Assembly: GCA_963844235.1 (NCBI GenBank)
Contig: CAWJNF010000004.1
Location: 806,001 to 870,000, forward strand
DNA: 64,000 bases
Source of the DNA: CAWJNF01 sp963844235
GTDB taxonomy: Bacteria > Actinomycetota > Thermoleophilia > Gaiellales > Gaiellaceae
Direction: 5' to 3'
Position 1 is the stretch's first letter. Each line of letters opens with the position of its first letter. The notes below the pieces were generated by a model. The model searched no databases, had not been told where the DNA came from, and saw nothing but the letters and a program-made list of their open reading frames with translations. A program made the position numbers and the translations under genes. This document shows positions 1 through 8,212 of this stretch, piece after piece.

Positions 1-323
1 CACGAGCCGAATACGAGCCGGGCCCGATGTTCGTGGTTGCGCGTATGTACGACGGGTTGCGGGCGCCCGTCGTCTCGAGGCGGCCATACGAGTCGGCCGT
101 CGAGTCGCACGTCATAGGCCGTCACCGAGGCCGGCTCGAGATCATTCGCGACCACGAGCGCGTAGTGATGGCCTTCGACGTTGAATGTCCTTGCCTTGTG
201 GCCGAGGATCTCCACGTCGCACGGCGCGCTGGTCTCGACCCAGAACGTCGCGTTCTCCGTTCCCGCGTAGCGGAGCAGCGGCCCAAGGAGAAGCTCGGGC
301 GCTGGTGGCGATGGTTCCCTCAT
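1..323 (-). CDS. PhoD-like metallophosphatase, N-terminal part (runs off the window)
   Basis: The ATG at 323 overlaps the stop of the upstream kinase-like gene (ATGA), which implies translational coupling. About 107 residues are readable without a stop to the window edge. They begin MREPSPPAPELLLGPLLRYA and continue with a WVETSAPC stretch and a GHHYALVV stretch, then end at LVFGS. This is the fibronectin-like N-terminal domain that precedes the metallophosphoesterase domain in actinobacterial PhoD-type alkaline phosphatases. The FGS at the edge would begin the catalytic part. The catalytic metal ligands lie outside the window, so activity cannot be judged. Family assignment is from recognised sequence pattern; function (phosphodi- or monoester hydrolysis) is inferred. 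Confidence 0.7.
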   Translation of the reverse strand, partial: MREPSPPAPELLLGPLLRYAGTENATFWVETSAPCDVEILGHKARTFNVEGHHYALVVANDLEPASVTAYDVRLDGRLVWPPRDDGRPQPVVHTRNHEHRARLVFGS

Positions 324-1198
324 GCCGCCGGGACGCACACGGTGACGGCCTTCGGCTCCACCTTCACCTTGAAGGACTTGACCTTTCCGCGATCGCCACC
401 GTCGAGCTCGTACAGGACCTTACGATCGAGCTTGACGTTGATCTTCCTGGCGCTCGTGACACGGACGAACGGGGACTTGTCGGGCTGGCCGATCGCGGTA
501 CGGGCAAGCGTCCGGGCCCAGTCGCCGATCCCTTCGGCGTTCACGACGCCGATATCGAGCTGTCCGTCGTCCGGCTTCGCGTTGGCGAAGACCTCGATGC
601 CGCCGAACAGGTGGCCGACGTTACCGACCAGGATGCAGCTGGCACTACCCCTGTACCACGTCGCTCCGTCGATCGCGATCCTCGCCGTGAAGGGCTTCGC
701 CCTGAGGCTCTGCGATCCCGTCCAGACATAGGCGGCGCGTCCGAAGCGGTCTTTGAGATTCCCGTCGGCCTGCCGGATCATCGTCGCGTCGAAGCCCGCA
801 CCGGCCATCACGCCGAAGCGCTCGCCGTTGAACCGTCCGACGTCGAGCCTGCGCCGATCGCCGCGAAGCCCTATCCCGACCGCCCGCTCGATGTGCCGTG
901 GGATCTGTAGGTTGGACGCGAAAAGATTCGCCGTCCCGGCCGGAAGGATCGCGAGCGCCGCGGCCGAGCCCGCTGCGGTGTCGAGGCAGCGCTGGACGGT
1001 TCCGTCGCCGCCCCAGACGAAGATCAGCTCGGCGCCAGAATCGAGCGCCCGCTCGACGTGTCGAGGCGCCTCAGAGCTCTTCGCGACCTCGCACCAGAGC
1101 GGATCGGCGATTCCCTGCTGCTCGAGTTCGCGCCGTAGCTCGAGAAGACCCCCGCCGAAGGTCTTGCCGGCATGGGCGATCACCGCCACCTTGGACAT
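320..1198 (-). CDS. diacylglycerol/lipid kinase family protein
   Basis: The 292-residue product matches the length of the DagK/YegS lipid kinase family. It has the nucleotide-binding GGDGT motif at residues 63-67 (context VWGGDGTVQR) and the LPAGTANLF motif at 85-93. The C-terminal half carries the beta-sandwich pattern with NVGHLFGG and PDDGQLD. Family members phosphorylate diacylglycerol or related lipids with ATP at the inner membrane face. It sits 20 bp after a PAP2 phosphatase gene on the same strand and overlaps the PhoD-like gene by 4 bp, so these three probably form one transcript acting on lipid phosphates. The exact lipid substrate cannot be told from sequence. Confidence 0.85.
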   Translation of the reverse strand: MSKVAVIAHAGKTFGGGLLELRRELEQQGIADPLWCEVAKSSEAPRHVERALDSGAELIFVWGGDGTVQRCLDTAAGSAAALAILPAGTANLFASNLQIPRHIERAVGIGLRGDRRRLDVGRFNGERFGVMAGAGFDATMIRQADGNLKDRFGRAAYVWTGSQSLRAKPFTARIAIDGATWYRGSASCILVGNVGHLFGGIEVFANAKPDDGQLDIGVVNAEGIGDWARTLARTAIGQPDKSPFVRVTSARKINVKLDRKVLYELDGGDRGKVKSFKVKVEPKAVTVCVPAA

Positions 1199-1217
1199 TC
1201 GCCCCTCCCTGGTCGAG

Positions 1218-2045
1218 TCATTCGCGCCCGCGAGCCGCCGCAGCTGCCGTCACCCGGCTGACGAGCACGAGCGCGACGAGCGCCGTGATCCCGACCGCAG
1301 CGCCCCCGAGAACGTCGAGCGGATGGTGCATGCCCCGGTACATCCGGCCGAACGCGACGAAGACTGGCACGGCCACCGCTACGATCCAGATCGCAGCGCG
1401 CACGGATCGGCTCGCGATTCGCGACGTCACGAGCAGCGCCAGGCCACAGTAGACGGCAATCGACGCGGCGGTATGGCCGGAGGGATAGCTCGCGTCGACA
1501 GGCAGTTGCTCCAGCCTCGAGACGTTGGGGCGATGCCGAGGGATCACGAGCGTTGTGGTGCGATAGGACGCGGATTCCACCGCTAGCGCGAAGACGAGGA
1601 ACGCGCCTACCCGCCACTGCCTGAGGATGGCCATCGCCAGCGCGAAGACACCGACGAGGATCGGGAGGACCACGCCGCCCGCCATCATCGATGCCGCCAA
1701 AGACGCGTCGGTCAGGCCGGCCGAGCGATGATCCGAGAGGAATCCGACGACGCTCGCGTCGTTGCTCGCGATGCCCTCGTCCGCGAGGATCACACGAGTC
1801 ACCAGCAGACCCAGCACGATCGAGAGACCGGCGACGAATACGTACGCGAGGACGATGCCGGTGAGGAACGTGCGCACCGGGTGGCCCGTAGCGGCGAGCG
1901 CCGCGAGTCGGCGGACCGCTGCGCCATCGCCAGGGTCAAGGACCGGCGCCAGCGACGGAGGCGGGCGGTCCGGCGAATCGGTGATCGGCCCACCCGAGCC
2001 CTCGCGCCCCAGCTGATCCTTCAGCGGCAACAGACCCGTGGACAT
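1218..2045 (-). CDS. PAP2-family membrane phosphatase
   Basis: This 275-residue integral membrane protein has the three PAP2 phosphatase motifs: IPRHRP around 168-173, SYPSGH at 186-191 and RMYRGMHHPLDVLGG at 234-248. The expected catalytic residues are His191, His241 and Asp244. Five to six hydrophobic segments surround them. The N-terminal 50 residues are polar and proline-rich and probably cytoplasmic. Family members remove phosphate from phosphatidate, undecaprenyl diphosphate or similar lipids. It lies just upstream of the lipid-kinase-like gene on the same strand, and its start is 114 bp from another PAP2 gene transcribed the opposite way. Confidence 0.85.
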   Translation of the reverse strand: MSTGLLPLKDQLGREGSGGPITDSPDRPPPSLAPVLDPGDGAAVRRLAALAATGHPVRTFLTGIVLAYVFVAGLSIVLGLLVTRVILADEGIASNDASVVGFLSDHRSAGLTDASLAASMMAGGVVLPILVGVFALAMAILRQWRVGAFLVFALAVESASYRTTTLVIPRHRPNVSRLEQLPVDASYPSGHTAASIAVYCGLALLVTSRIASRSVRAAIWIVAVAVPVFVAFGRMYRGMHHPLDVLGGAAVGITALVALVLVSRVTAAAAARGRE

Positions 2046-2159
2046 CAGCTGGCGGCTCCTGGTTGGAGTGGAAAAGACCCCGCCTGTTTCCCTCTATCCA
2101 ACTAAGGGAAACCGATCCCGACCCGAACAATCGGCCGTTGCCGGATATTTCTTCGAGCT

Positions 2160-3071
2160 ATGCCACTCTTGATCGATGTCACGACTGCTCTGGCCGCCGG
2201 TGTCGCCGCGCTGTTCATGGCGATCCTGTACGCGCGGTCGAGCGCCACGCCGGCACGCCCTTCGCTCGAGGTGGCCCGCGCAGTCGGTCAGTCGGTCCGC
2301 CCGCATCGCCGGCTGCGGCGACTGATCGCAACCCGGCTCGACCGCGGGGTCGCGACGGGTCTCCTGCTCACGCTCGCGCTGTCCTCCGTGCTCGCCGCTG
2401 CGGTCCTCGTCGGCATCCTCATCGTCCTGGTCCGATCGGTCCCGGCGCTTCAGCATGTCGACAACTCGGTCGCGGCCTGGGCGTTCGACCATCGAAGCTC
2501 GGCGTCAACGAAGGGGCTGCACCTCATCACGGATCTCGGGGGCGCTGAGGTCGTGCTTCTGCTCGCCGTCGTACTCGTCATCGTCGATTTCATACGCACT
2601 CGCGATCCTTGGTGCGCGCCATTCTTGATTGCCGTCTTGGGAGGGCGGGCCCTCCTCAACTTGGGCGTCAAAGATCTGGTCGGGCGCGTGCGCCCGGACT
2701 TGGACGCGGTCGCTGCGACTCTCGGTCCTTCGTATCCAAGCGGGCACTCAGCGACCGCCGCGGCTTTCTACGCCGCGGCGGCGCTCATACTCGGAAGACG
2801 CGCCGGACCCCGCGGCCGGGCCGTTCTTGTCGGGCTCGCCGTCGCCGTCGCCGTCGCGGTCGCCGCGAGTCGGGTCATGCTCGACGTTCACTGGCTGACG
2901 GACGTGCTCGGCGGCCTTGCGCTCGGGTGGGGATGGTTCGTTCTCTGCGCCGCCATCTTCGGCGGCCGGCTCCTCCGGCCCACAGCGGCTGTCGACATCG
3001 CCGCTGCGGCAGCCGGCGAGCCTTCGAAACAGCGCTCCGGCTCAGGCGAGCCTCAGGCAAGCTCCAACTAG
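2160..3071 (+). CDS. PAP2-family membrane phosphatase
   Basis: This second PAP2 protein (303 residues) is read divergently from the first. Motifs are complete: KDLVGRVRP at 171-179, YPSGHS at 192-197 and SRVMLDVHWLTDVLGG at 237-252, with His196, His244 and Asp248 as the expected catalytic residues. Hydrophobic segments occur near 64-92, 128-145, 155-172, 198-212, 220-236 and 250-268. The last 35 residues are Ala/Ser-rich and polar. The two PAP2 proteins are only distantly alike outside the motifs, so this is not a recent tandem duplication. The likely substrate is a lipid phosphate or diphosphate; which one cannot be decided. No strong ribosome binding site precedes the ATG. Confidence 0.85.
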   Translation: MPLLIDVTTALAAGVAALFMAILYARSSATPARPSLEVARAVGQSVRPHRRLRRLIATRLDRGVATGLLLTLALSSVLAAAVLVGILIVLVRSVPALQHVDNSVAAWAFDHRSSASTKGLHLITDLGGAEVVLLLAVVLVIVDFIRTRDPWCAPFLIAVLGGRALLNLGVKDLVGRVRPDLDAVAATLGPSYPSGHSATAAAFYAAAALILGRRAGPRGRAVLVGLAVAVAVAVAASRVMLDVHWLTDVLGGLALGWGWFVLCAAIFGGRLLRPTAAVDIAAAAAGEPSKQRSGSGEPQASSN

Positions 3072-3242
3072 CCAGCCGGCCAGCAGGACAAACGCGGGGC
3101 GCTAAGGAGCTCGAGCGTCCGGCTTGAGCTTCCGCCCGGGGAAAGGGAAGAGGGCCGTGATGGACGCCCCCAGGAGGAAGCGCGCACCGGCGCCGGTGGT
3201 CGCTTAGGCTCAGCCGCGTCGTCCAAGCGAAAGGAGCACGAC

Positions 3243-3521
3243 ATGGCCTGGGGATTCATCATGGAGTTTCCAGTTCCCGCGGAGGAGTACGACCGCCTCG
3301 ACCGTGAGGTTGGGCCGAATCCGGAAGGGCTGATCGTCCACATCGCCGCCAAGAGCGGCGACGGGATGAAGATCATCGACGTCTGGGAGTCGAAGGAGGC
3401 ATTCGAGCGCTTCGAGCGCGACGTGATCGTGCCGGCGGCCGAGCAGGCCGGGACAGCGCCGCCCGAGGGCAGCGGCGGACCGCCGCGCGAGGAATTCGAA
3501 GTGCACAACCTCCGGACGTAG
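3243..3521 (+). CDS. small dimeric alpha-beta barrel-like protein
   Basis: The 92-residue product is preceded by AAAGGAG seven bases before its ATG, a good ribosome binding site. The pattern is beta strand (WGFIMEFP), helix (AEEYDRLDREV), strand (GLIVHIAAK) and strand-helix (MKIIDVWESKEAFERFER). It resembles ABM-type or ferredoxin-like small proteins of the dimeric alpha-beta barrel superfamily, in which a similar stretch reports the query 'how often does this sender exceed'. No catalytic residue can be named. It appears to be a single-gene transcript ending at a hairpin near 3599. Confidence 0.7.
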   Translation: MAWGFIMEFPVPAEEYDRLDREVGPNPEGLIVHIAAKSGDGMKIIDVWESKEAFERFERDVIVPAAEQAGTAPPEGSGGPPREEFEVHNLRT

Positions 3522-3598
3522 GGTGAGGCGAACTCCGAAAGCAGCACGTCCATGACGCCAGCCACGTAGTCCACCCGCGCCTTGGGGTGCAGACGAGT

Positions 3599-3623
3599 AG
3601 AGGCCGGGCGGTGCCCGGCCTCT
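3599..3623. terminator. hairpin between convergent genes
   Basis: A perfect 11-bp stem (AGAGGCCGGGC pairing with GCCCGGCCTCT) with a GGT loop lies between two convergent small genes. No T-run follows on either strand, so it is a GC-rich, possibly bidirectional terminator rather than a textbook intrinsic terminator. Confidence 0.6.
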
Positions 3624-3685
3624 GGCTGTGGTCGTCGCGTGTGCCGTCTAGGCGGCGGTGCTGCGGTTGGAGCGGTGAGGGATCC

Positions 3686-3895
3686 TCACCTGGCGCGCAC
3701 GCCGAGGTAGAAGAAGCGGGCGGTGAGGGCGAGGAAGAGCGCTCCGCCGAATGCGCCGGCAGCGGTGATCACGTCGTTGCTGATCAGGTAGCGGCCCGAA
3801 TCGATGTCTGCGTTGTGGCCCCACACGGCGCCGCCAAGGAACGCAGCGGCGAGGCCGGCGGTGAGGATTGCGCTGAGGATGTTTGCTGCTTTCAT
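3686..3895 (-). CDS. small two-helix membrane protein
   Basis: The 69-residue product has two hydrophobic segments, about 4-25 (ILSAILTAGLAAAFLGGAVW) and 41-65 (VITAAGAFGGALFLALTARF), joined by a short polar loop with a DIDSGRYL stretch. The ATG is preceded by AAAGGA at normal spacing. I do not recognise a named family. It is a likely inner-membrane protein of unknown role. Confidence 0.6.
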   Translation of the reverse strand: MKAANILSAILTAGLAAAFLGGAVWGHNADIDSGRYLISNDVITAAGAFGGALFLALTARFFYLGVRAR

Positions 3896-4229
3896 GACCA
3901 GTTCCTTTCGGCTCGTAGTTCGTCATTCGGTGCATCGAGCCTAGAAGCCGGCCGCCCCGCTGACCTCGGCCGTGCGCACGATTCGTGCTCGTCTTCCGGT
4001 CGCATTTCCGCCGCCCCAGCCTCCTCCTCAGGGATGAGCCGATGCGCCGATAGCGGCTCAGCCGAGGTGGGCGCAGCTGGAATCGATCCAGGGGCCGCCC
4101 GCGTTGCTTTCACGATCACGTCGAGTACTGGCGCGAGGCGCCGAGGACACGTCGACATGGCTCTCGCGATCCGACGGCGAGTGACTGCGCTTGCCCCGCC
4201 GGTGGGGTGGCAGCGGCTACGGTTTGAGG
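3896..4229. other. 334-bp intergenic stretch, no gene seen
   Basis: This gap lies between the divergent small membrane protein and the beta-propeller gene. Open frames here lack a ribosome binding site and show no protein-like pattern. It presumably holds the promoters of both neighbours, but I see no clear -35/-10 pair. Confidence 0.5.
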
Positions 4230-5207
4230 ATGGCGCGGCTCTACGCGGCGACCGGGGACGGGATCGTCCGCCTCGACGAGAAGGGTCGCGAGTGGCAGGG
4301 GACGTTGTCGCTGGCGGGCAGTGGAGCCCAGTGCCTTGCCGTCGACCCGAAGGATGCGGACGTCGCATATGCCGGCCTGCGAAACGGCGGAGTCTGCCGC
4401 ACGGCTGACGGCGGCCAGACCTGGGTCGACTGCGGGCTCCCGCAGCCGCAGGTTTTCTCGCTTGCCGTCAGCGCCGCCGACGGTGCCGTCTACGCCGGCA
4501 CCGAGCCGAGCGCGCTCTTCCGCAGCGACGATCGTGGTGAGACGTGGGAGGAGCTCGCCGGGCTCCTGGAGCTACCGTCGCGGCCAACGTGGAGCTTCCC
4601 GCCGCGGCCATGGACGTCTCATGTCCGCTGGATCGCCCCGAGCCCGCACGCCGCGGAGATCGTGCTGGTCGGCATAGAGCTCGGTGGCCTGATGCGCTCG
4701 ACCGACCGCGGTCGCACCTGGAACGACCACCGTCCGGGTGCGCAGCCCGACGTCCACTCGCTCGCCTGGCACCCGAGCGTCCAGACTCGCTCATTCGAGG
4801 CGGGCGGGGGAGGAGTTGCATGGAGCGACGATGGAGGCGACACCTGGACGCCCGCGGACGAAGGGCTCGACCGCCGCTACGCCTGGTCGGTCGCCGCTGA
4901 GCCCGAGCCCGAAGGCACCTGGTACGTCTCGGTGAGCACCGGTCCGTTCAAGGCGCACAGCGACGGCGACCCGGAGGCGCGGATCTACCGTCGCGACGAT
5001 GGAAGATGGACGGTGCTGTCCGACGGCCTGCCCGACCCGATGCCGGCCATGCCCTACGCACTTCTCGCGGCCCACGGCCGCCTCTTTGCCGGCCTCGCGA
5101 ACGGTGAACTCTGGCAGACCACCGACCGCGGCCAGACCTGGCGGGCCTGCGCAGTGGCCGCTGACCGGCCAGTGCGGATCCACGCGTTAGCTCACGCCGG
5201 CGACTGA
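4230..5207 (+). CDS. beta-propeller (BNR/VPS10-like) repeat protein
   Basis: I start this at the ATG at 4230 (MARLYAATGDGIVRL), not at an upstream in-frame start with a non-protein-like extension. About 325 residues carry repeated S/T-x-D-x-G-x-T-W signatures: TADGGQTW, SDDRGETW, STDRGRTW, SDDGGDTW and TTDRGQTW. These Asp-box (BNR) turns mark a six- or seven-bladed propeller like the sialidase or Vps10/photosystem-assembly types. No sialidase arginine triad is evident and there is no signal peptide, so it is more likely a cytoplasmic binding or scaffold propeller than a glycosidase. Actinobacterial relatives are usually annotated 'exo-alpha-sialidase' from the repeats alone. Confidence 0.75.
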   Translation: MARLYAATGDGIVRLDEKGREWQGTLSLAGSGAQCLAVDPKDADVAYAGLRNGGVCRTADGGQTWVDCGLPQPQVFSLAVSAADGAVYAGTEPSALFRSDDRGETWEELAGLLELPSRPTWSFPPRPWTSHVRWIAPSPHAAEIVLVGIELGGLMRSTDRGRTWNDHRPGAQPDVHSLAWHPSVQTRSFEAGGGGVAWSDDGGDTWTPADEGLDRRYAWSVAAEPEPEGTWYVSVSTGPFKAHSDGDPEARIYRRDDGRWTVLSDGLPDPMPAMPYALLAAHGRLFAGLANGELWQTTDRGQTWRACAVAADRPVRIHALAHAGD

Positions 5208-5372
5208 GTCCCTCGGTCCGACGGCACCCGCCGTGCCGCCCACGTCGGTTCGCCGGAAGCTGCGCCCCGGCCGTCGGCGGCCACGCCTCCGGCCTCAGCG
5301 CTCATGGCCGGGCCCACGGTCGGATTGGCGAGCGCCGAGTCTAGAGATGCAGGCCCGGACTGCTCTTGTCGA

Positions 5373-5507
5373 TCACTCGGTGATCGAGATGGTGCTGGAC
5401 GAGGCGCCGACGCGCGTGTTGCTCGTACCGTCCGTGACCGCGAGGGCGGCGGCGGCGGCAACGAGTATGACAACGGCGACGAGGGCTGCGAGTGTCCTGC
5501 GGGTCAT
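5373..5507 (-). CDS. 44-residue exported or membrane-anchored peptide
   Basis: The ATG at 5507 follows GGAAGGAAT at suitable spacing. The product begins MTRRTLAALVAVVILVAAAA, a signal-like N-terminus with basic residues and a long hydrophobic core. A 20-residue polar Ser/Thr-rich tail follows. It could be a secreted peptide or a single-pass membrane microprotein. The function is unknown, and the short length keeps the confidence modest. Confidence 0.45.
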   Translation of the reverse strand: MTRRTLAALVAVVILVAAAAALAVTDGTSNTRVGASSSTISITE

Positions 5508-5597
5508 GCTCGGATTCCTTCCCCGAAGACTGTGCCTGCAAGACGCCGGGCGCTTCAGCCATCTTCCCACAGGCCAGCCGCCGGCTGGCGATGGCTT

Positions 5598-5886
5598 GTG
5601 GAGGCATTCCGCCAGCGCGACGCGGTTCCCCTCGCGCTTCTTCCGCTACTGGCCCGAACGGACCTGGCGCGATTCCAGCGGGCCGCGCTGCGCTGGCACG
5701 CTCGCTATTGCCATGAGCTCCGTGTGTATGAGCGCCGGGGAGGCGCAGGTGACTCTCGCCTTGCTATTGATGCTCGCCGGTCCGAGTTCGTCGGCCGGTG
5801 CTCGGGCGCTCGCCGAGTTGCTGCAGGCTCGAGACTTCGGGCAAGCGGCCGAGGCGTTGACCACGTGGGCGGAGGAGGCTCACTGA
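5598..5886 (+). pseudogene. small helical protein gene with one frame change
   Basis: One frame reads VEAFRQRDAVPLALLPLLAR and on to WHARYCHELRVYERR, up to about 5737. The next frame continues EAQVTLALLLMLAG, ARALAELLQARDFGQAAEAL and ends TTWAEEAH before the TGA at 5886. Removing one G from the GGGG run near 5739 joins them into about 96 residues of continuous amphipathic helices with a plausible Trp/Tyr/Cys content. No ORF caller would find it intact. The GTG at 5598 is a tentative start because no ribosome binding site is clear. I do not recognise the family. It may be an intact gene hidden by a sequencing indel. Confidence 0.4.
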
Positions 5887-5988
5887 GAGAACTGACGTGC
5901 TTGGACGTCGAACCGCGCGGAACCGTGGATCTCCCGCCGGCGCGCGTGCTTCGCTCCTCGCGGCCGGGCCGAAATAGCTTCGTGGCGG

Positions 5989-6630
5989 TCATCGAACGCT
6001 CCCGGCGTATGCCGCAAGCCGCCCGGCCAGCTCTCGCGGGCGGCTGAGCGCGATGTAGTGGCCGCCGTCCATCTCGTCGGCAATGAGGTCGAGTCGCTCG
6101 CGGGCATGGCGGCGCGCCCATGCAGCGGGGAACAAGCGGTCGTCCCGGCAGAGGAGGTATCTCGTTGGCACGTCCGGCCAGGCCTCGAGCGGCCAGGGCT
6201 CCTCGAGCGCCTTCGAGTCCTCGCCTCGTTCTCTCCGCTTCGCCTCCGCGGCGAGCGCGCGCGGGACGTCGTGGTAGAAGACGTCCTCGTAGCCGCTCTC
6301 CTCGTAGCCGGCGTTCGTCCACCAGTCTGCGAAGAGCTCGCCGGGCGAGGGGATCATCGCCGCCACGAGGACGAGCAGCTGGGCGGGGATGCGCGCACAG
6401 ACGAGCGGCGCCGTGAAGCCGCCGAGCGAGTGCCCCACGACGACGAGGTCGCTGCGATCGGCGATCGCCTGGACGACCGTGTCGGCGTAGTCCCACCAGC
6501 CGGCCGAGTCGTCCTCGCTGGGGAGGTCGACGGCGATGGGGTCGTGGCCGTGCGCGCGCAGCTCGGACGAGACCAGGTGCCAGTCCCATGAGGTCCCGCC
6601 GCCGCCGTGGATGAGCGCGAACGTCGACAC
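5989..6630 (-). CDS. alpha/beta hydrolase
   Basis: The 213-residue protein has the alpha/beta-hydrolase fold markers: an oxyanion-hole loop HGGGGTSWDW at 8-17, the nucleophile elbow GHSLGG at 66-71 (Ser68), an acid around Asp163/Asp164 (LLCRDDRLFP) and a catalytic His191 (DGGHYIALSRP). This spacing matches small esterases and the methylesterase/hydroxynitrile-lyase-like (MES/EstC) group. It lacks a signal peptide and is probably a cytoplasmic esterase; the substrate is unknown. It stands alone between unrelated genes. Confidence 0.85.
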   Translation of the reverse strand: MSTFALIHGGGGTSWDWHLVSSELRAHGHDPIAVDLPSEDDSAGWWDYADTVVQAIADRSDLVVVGHSLGGFTAPLVCARIPAQLLVLVAAMIPSPGELFADWWTNAGYEESGYEDVFYHDVPRALAAEAKRRERGEDSKALEEPWPLEAWPDVPTRYLLCRDDRLFPAAWARRHARERLDLIADEMDGGHYIALSRPRELAGRLAAYAGSVR

Positions 6631-6711
6631 AGAAACGAGCCCGGCGGCGGTTACGGCCAGCCGACGCCGGGCGCAGGCGCCTCTGGACGCGCGCGACCCC
6701 GCGGCCCCGTG

Positions 6712-7065
6712 TCAGTGCGCCAGCATCGCATCCTTCGGCATGGCGAACGCGATCGAGTTGCCATCTGGATCTTTGATCATGATCGTGTCGACGAGATCGT
6801 TGCGGGCCGGCTCCGGGTTAGCGGCGAGTTCGGCTGAGCGGAGCTGCTGTGCGATCTCGTCGATGTCGCTAACGATCAGCGTGCAAGAGCCGTGACCGGC
6901 TCGTTCGGGCAGCTCATAGATCTGCAAGCCCCCTCCACGTTCCAGTCGCCACTCCATGACCTCCGACATCGGCTGGCTACCCGATCCGAGAAGCTTCTCG
7001 TACCACTTCGAGGATGCTGCTAGGTCGCGGACGGCAAGACTTGCGAGCGCATTGGTAATCGTCAT
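6712..7065 (-). CDS. VOC/glyoxalase-fold protein
   Basis: The ATG at 7065 gives 117 residues with one full beta-alpha-beta-beta-beta VOC module pair. The pattern starts LASLAVRDLAASSKWYEKLL, then has WRLERGGGLQIYEL and ends with the typical IKDPDGNSIAFA. Family members bind a divalent metal and act as dioxygenases, isomerases or antibiotic-binding proteins. The expected metal position in strand one (His) is replaced here by Ala/Val, so this may be a binding protein rather than an enzyme. Longer upstream in-frame extension has no protein-like pattern, so I use the internal start. Confidence 0.75.
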   Translation of the reverse strand: MTITNALASLAVRDLAASSKWYEKLLGSGSQPMSEVMEWRLERGGGLQIYELPERAGHGSCTLIVSDIDEIAQQLRSAELAANPEPARNDLVDTIMIKDPDGNSIAFAMPKDAMLAH

Positions 7066-7246
7066 CTTCTGTAAGTACCCCACTCGCGGCGACCCAGAAC
7101 CGCCGATCTGTGTCGCGCAGCCCTCGCGCCGAACTCGAGAGCCGCCCTCTTGACTCTGTCGCAACGTCCAGGGCGATGTCCGTAAGGGCCAAAGCCGCTC
7201 TTCACGTACGGTGGCCTGGTTCACACGGTCGCGAAGGAGGACTCGA

Positions 7247-8125
7247 CTGACTCGGCTCGAGGGCAAGGTGGCCATCGTGACAGGAGGCGGCCGCGGCATT
7301 GGCCGCGAGGTTGCGCGTGCTCTGGCTCGGGAGGGGGCGCGAGTCATGATCGCCGACCTCGGCTCGGCCCTCGATGGCACGGGCCGCGATGTCGCTCCGG
7401 CGGACGAGGCCGCGGCCGAGATCCGGGCCGAGGGCGGGACGTGCCGCGCGATGGCGGTGGACGTCGCCGATCCCGAGCAGTCACGCGAACTCGTCACCGA
7501 GACGGTGACGTGCTTCGAGCGGGTCGACATCCTCGTCAACGCCGCCGGCATCATCCGGCCGGGCTCGATCCTGGACCTGCGTCCCGACGATTGGGACTCG
7601 ACGCTACGCGTGCACCTCGGAGGAACGCTGAGCACGACCCGAGGGGTCGCGGCGCACTGGGCGGCGGTCCAGGGCACAGGCCGCCGGCTGATCAACTTCT
7701 CCTCGGACGCCGGCCTCTACGGCGAGGGCTCCTACACTGCGTACGCAGTCGCCAAGGCAGGCATCGTGGCGCTGACGCTCAGTTGCGCGGAGACTCTAGG
7801 CCCACTGGGGGCGACCGCCAATGTGTTCATCCCCCAGGCGGCCACCAGGATGACGGCAAGCATTCCCGTCGACGAGCTGCCTGATTCCGATCGCTGGAAG
7901 ACCGGCGAGTTCGACGCGGCGCACGTTCCGCCGGCCATCGTGTATCTCGCTAGCGACGAGGCGAACTGGATCTCGGGTCAGATCGTCGGCGGCTGGGGCT
8001 TCGAGGTGCATCTGTACTCCAGGCCCGAACGCATGCGGTCGATGTTCAGTCCCGGCCCCTGGGACCTAGACACGCTCTTCGGTCGCTTCCGCCAGGCGCT
8101 CGGCCCGGACGACGGCTCCGCGTAG
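7247..8125 (+). CDS. short-chain dehydrogenase/reductase, apparent CTG start
   Basis: A perfect AAGGAGG at 7234-7240 sits six bases before CTG 7247, giving a product that begins (M)TRLEGKVAIVTGGG, the usual SDR start. The upstream GTG at 7211 has no such site and would put the ribosome binding site inside the gene. The 292-residue protein has the NAD(P)-binding GGGRGIG at 13-19, NAAG at 98-101 and the catalytic Ser153, Tyr166 and Lys170 (YAVAK). Family members oxidise alcohols or reduce ketones with NAD(P)H. A longer C-terminal tail (about 40 residues past the usual GGW strand) resembles SDRs of lipid or steroid degradation. The substrate is unknown. Confidence 0.85.
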   Translation: MTRLEGKVAIVTGGGRGIGREVARALAREGARVMIADLGSALDGTGRDVAPADEAAAEIRAEGGTCRAMAVDVADPEQSRELVTETVTCFERVDILVNAAGIIRPGSILDLRPDDWDSTLRVHLGGTLSTTRGVAAHWAAVQGTGRRLINFSSDAGLYGEGSYTAYAVAKAGIVALTLSCAETLGPLGATANVFIPQAATRMTASIPVDELPDSDRWKTGEFDAAHVPPAIVYLASDEANWISGQIVGGWGFEVHLYSRPERMRSMFSPGPWDLDTLFGRFRQALGPDDGSA

Positions 8126-8212
8126 CAACCGTCGGGGATCGCGGCCGGCGGCCCCGCGACAGCGGAATGTGGATCTGCGAGGCGGGCGGCCCATGGCCGA
8201 TGATGAGCGCTG

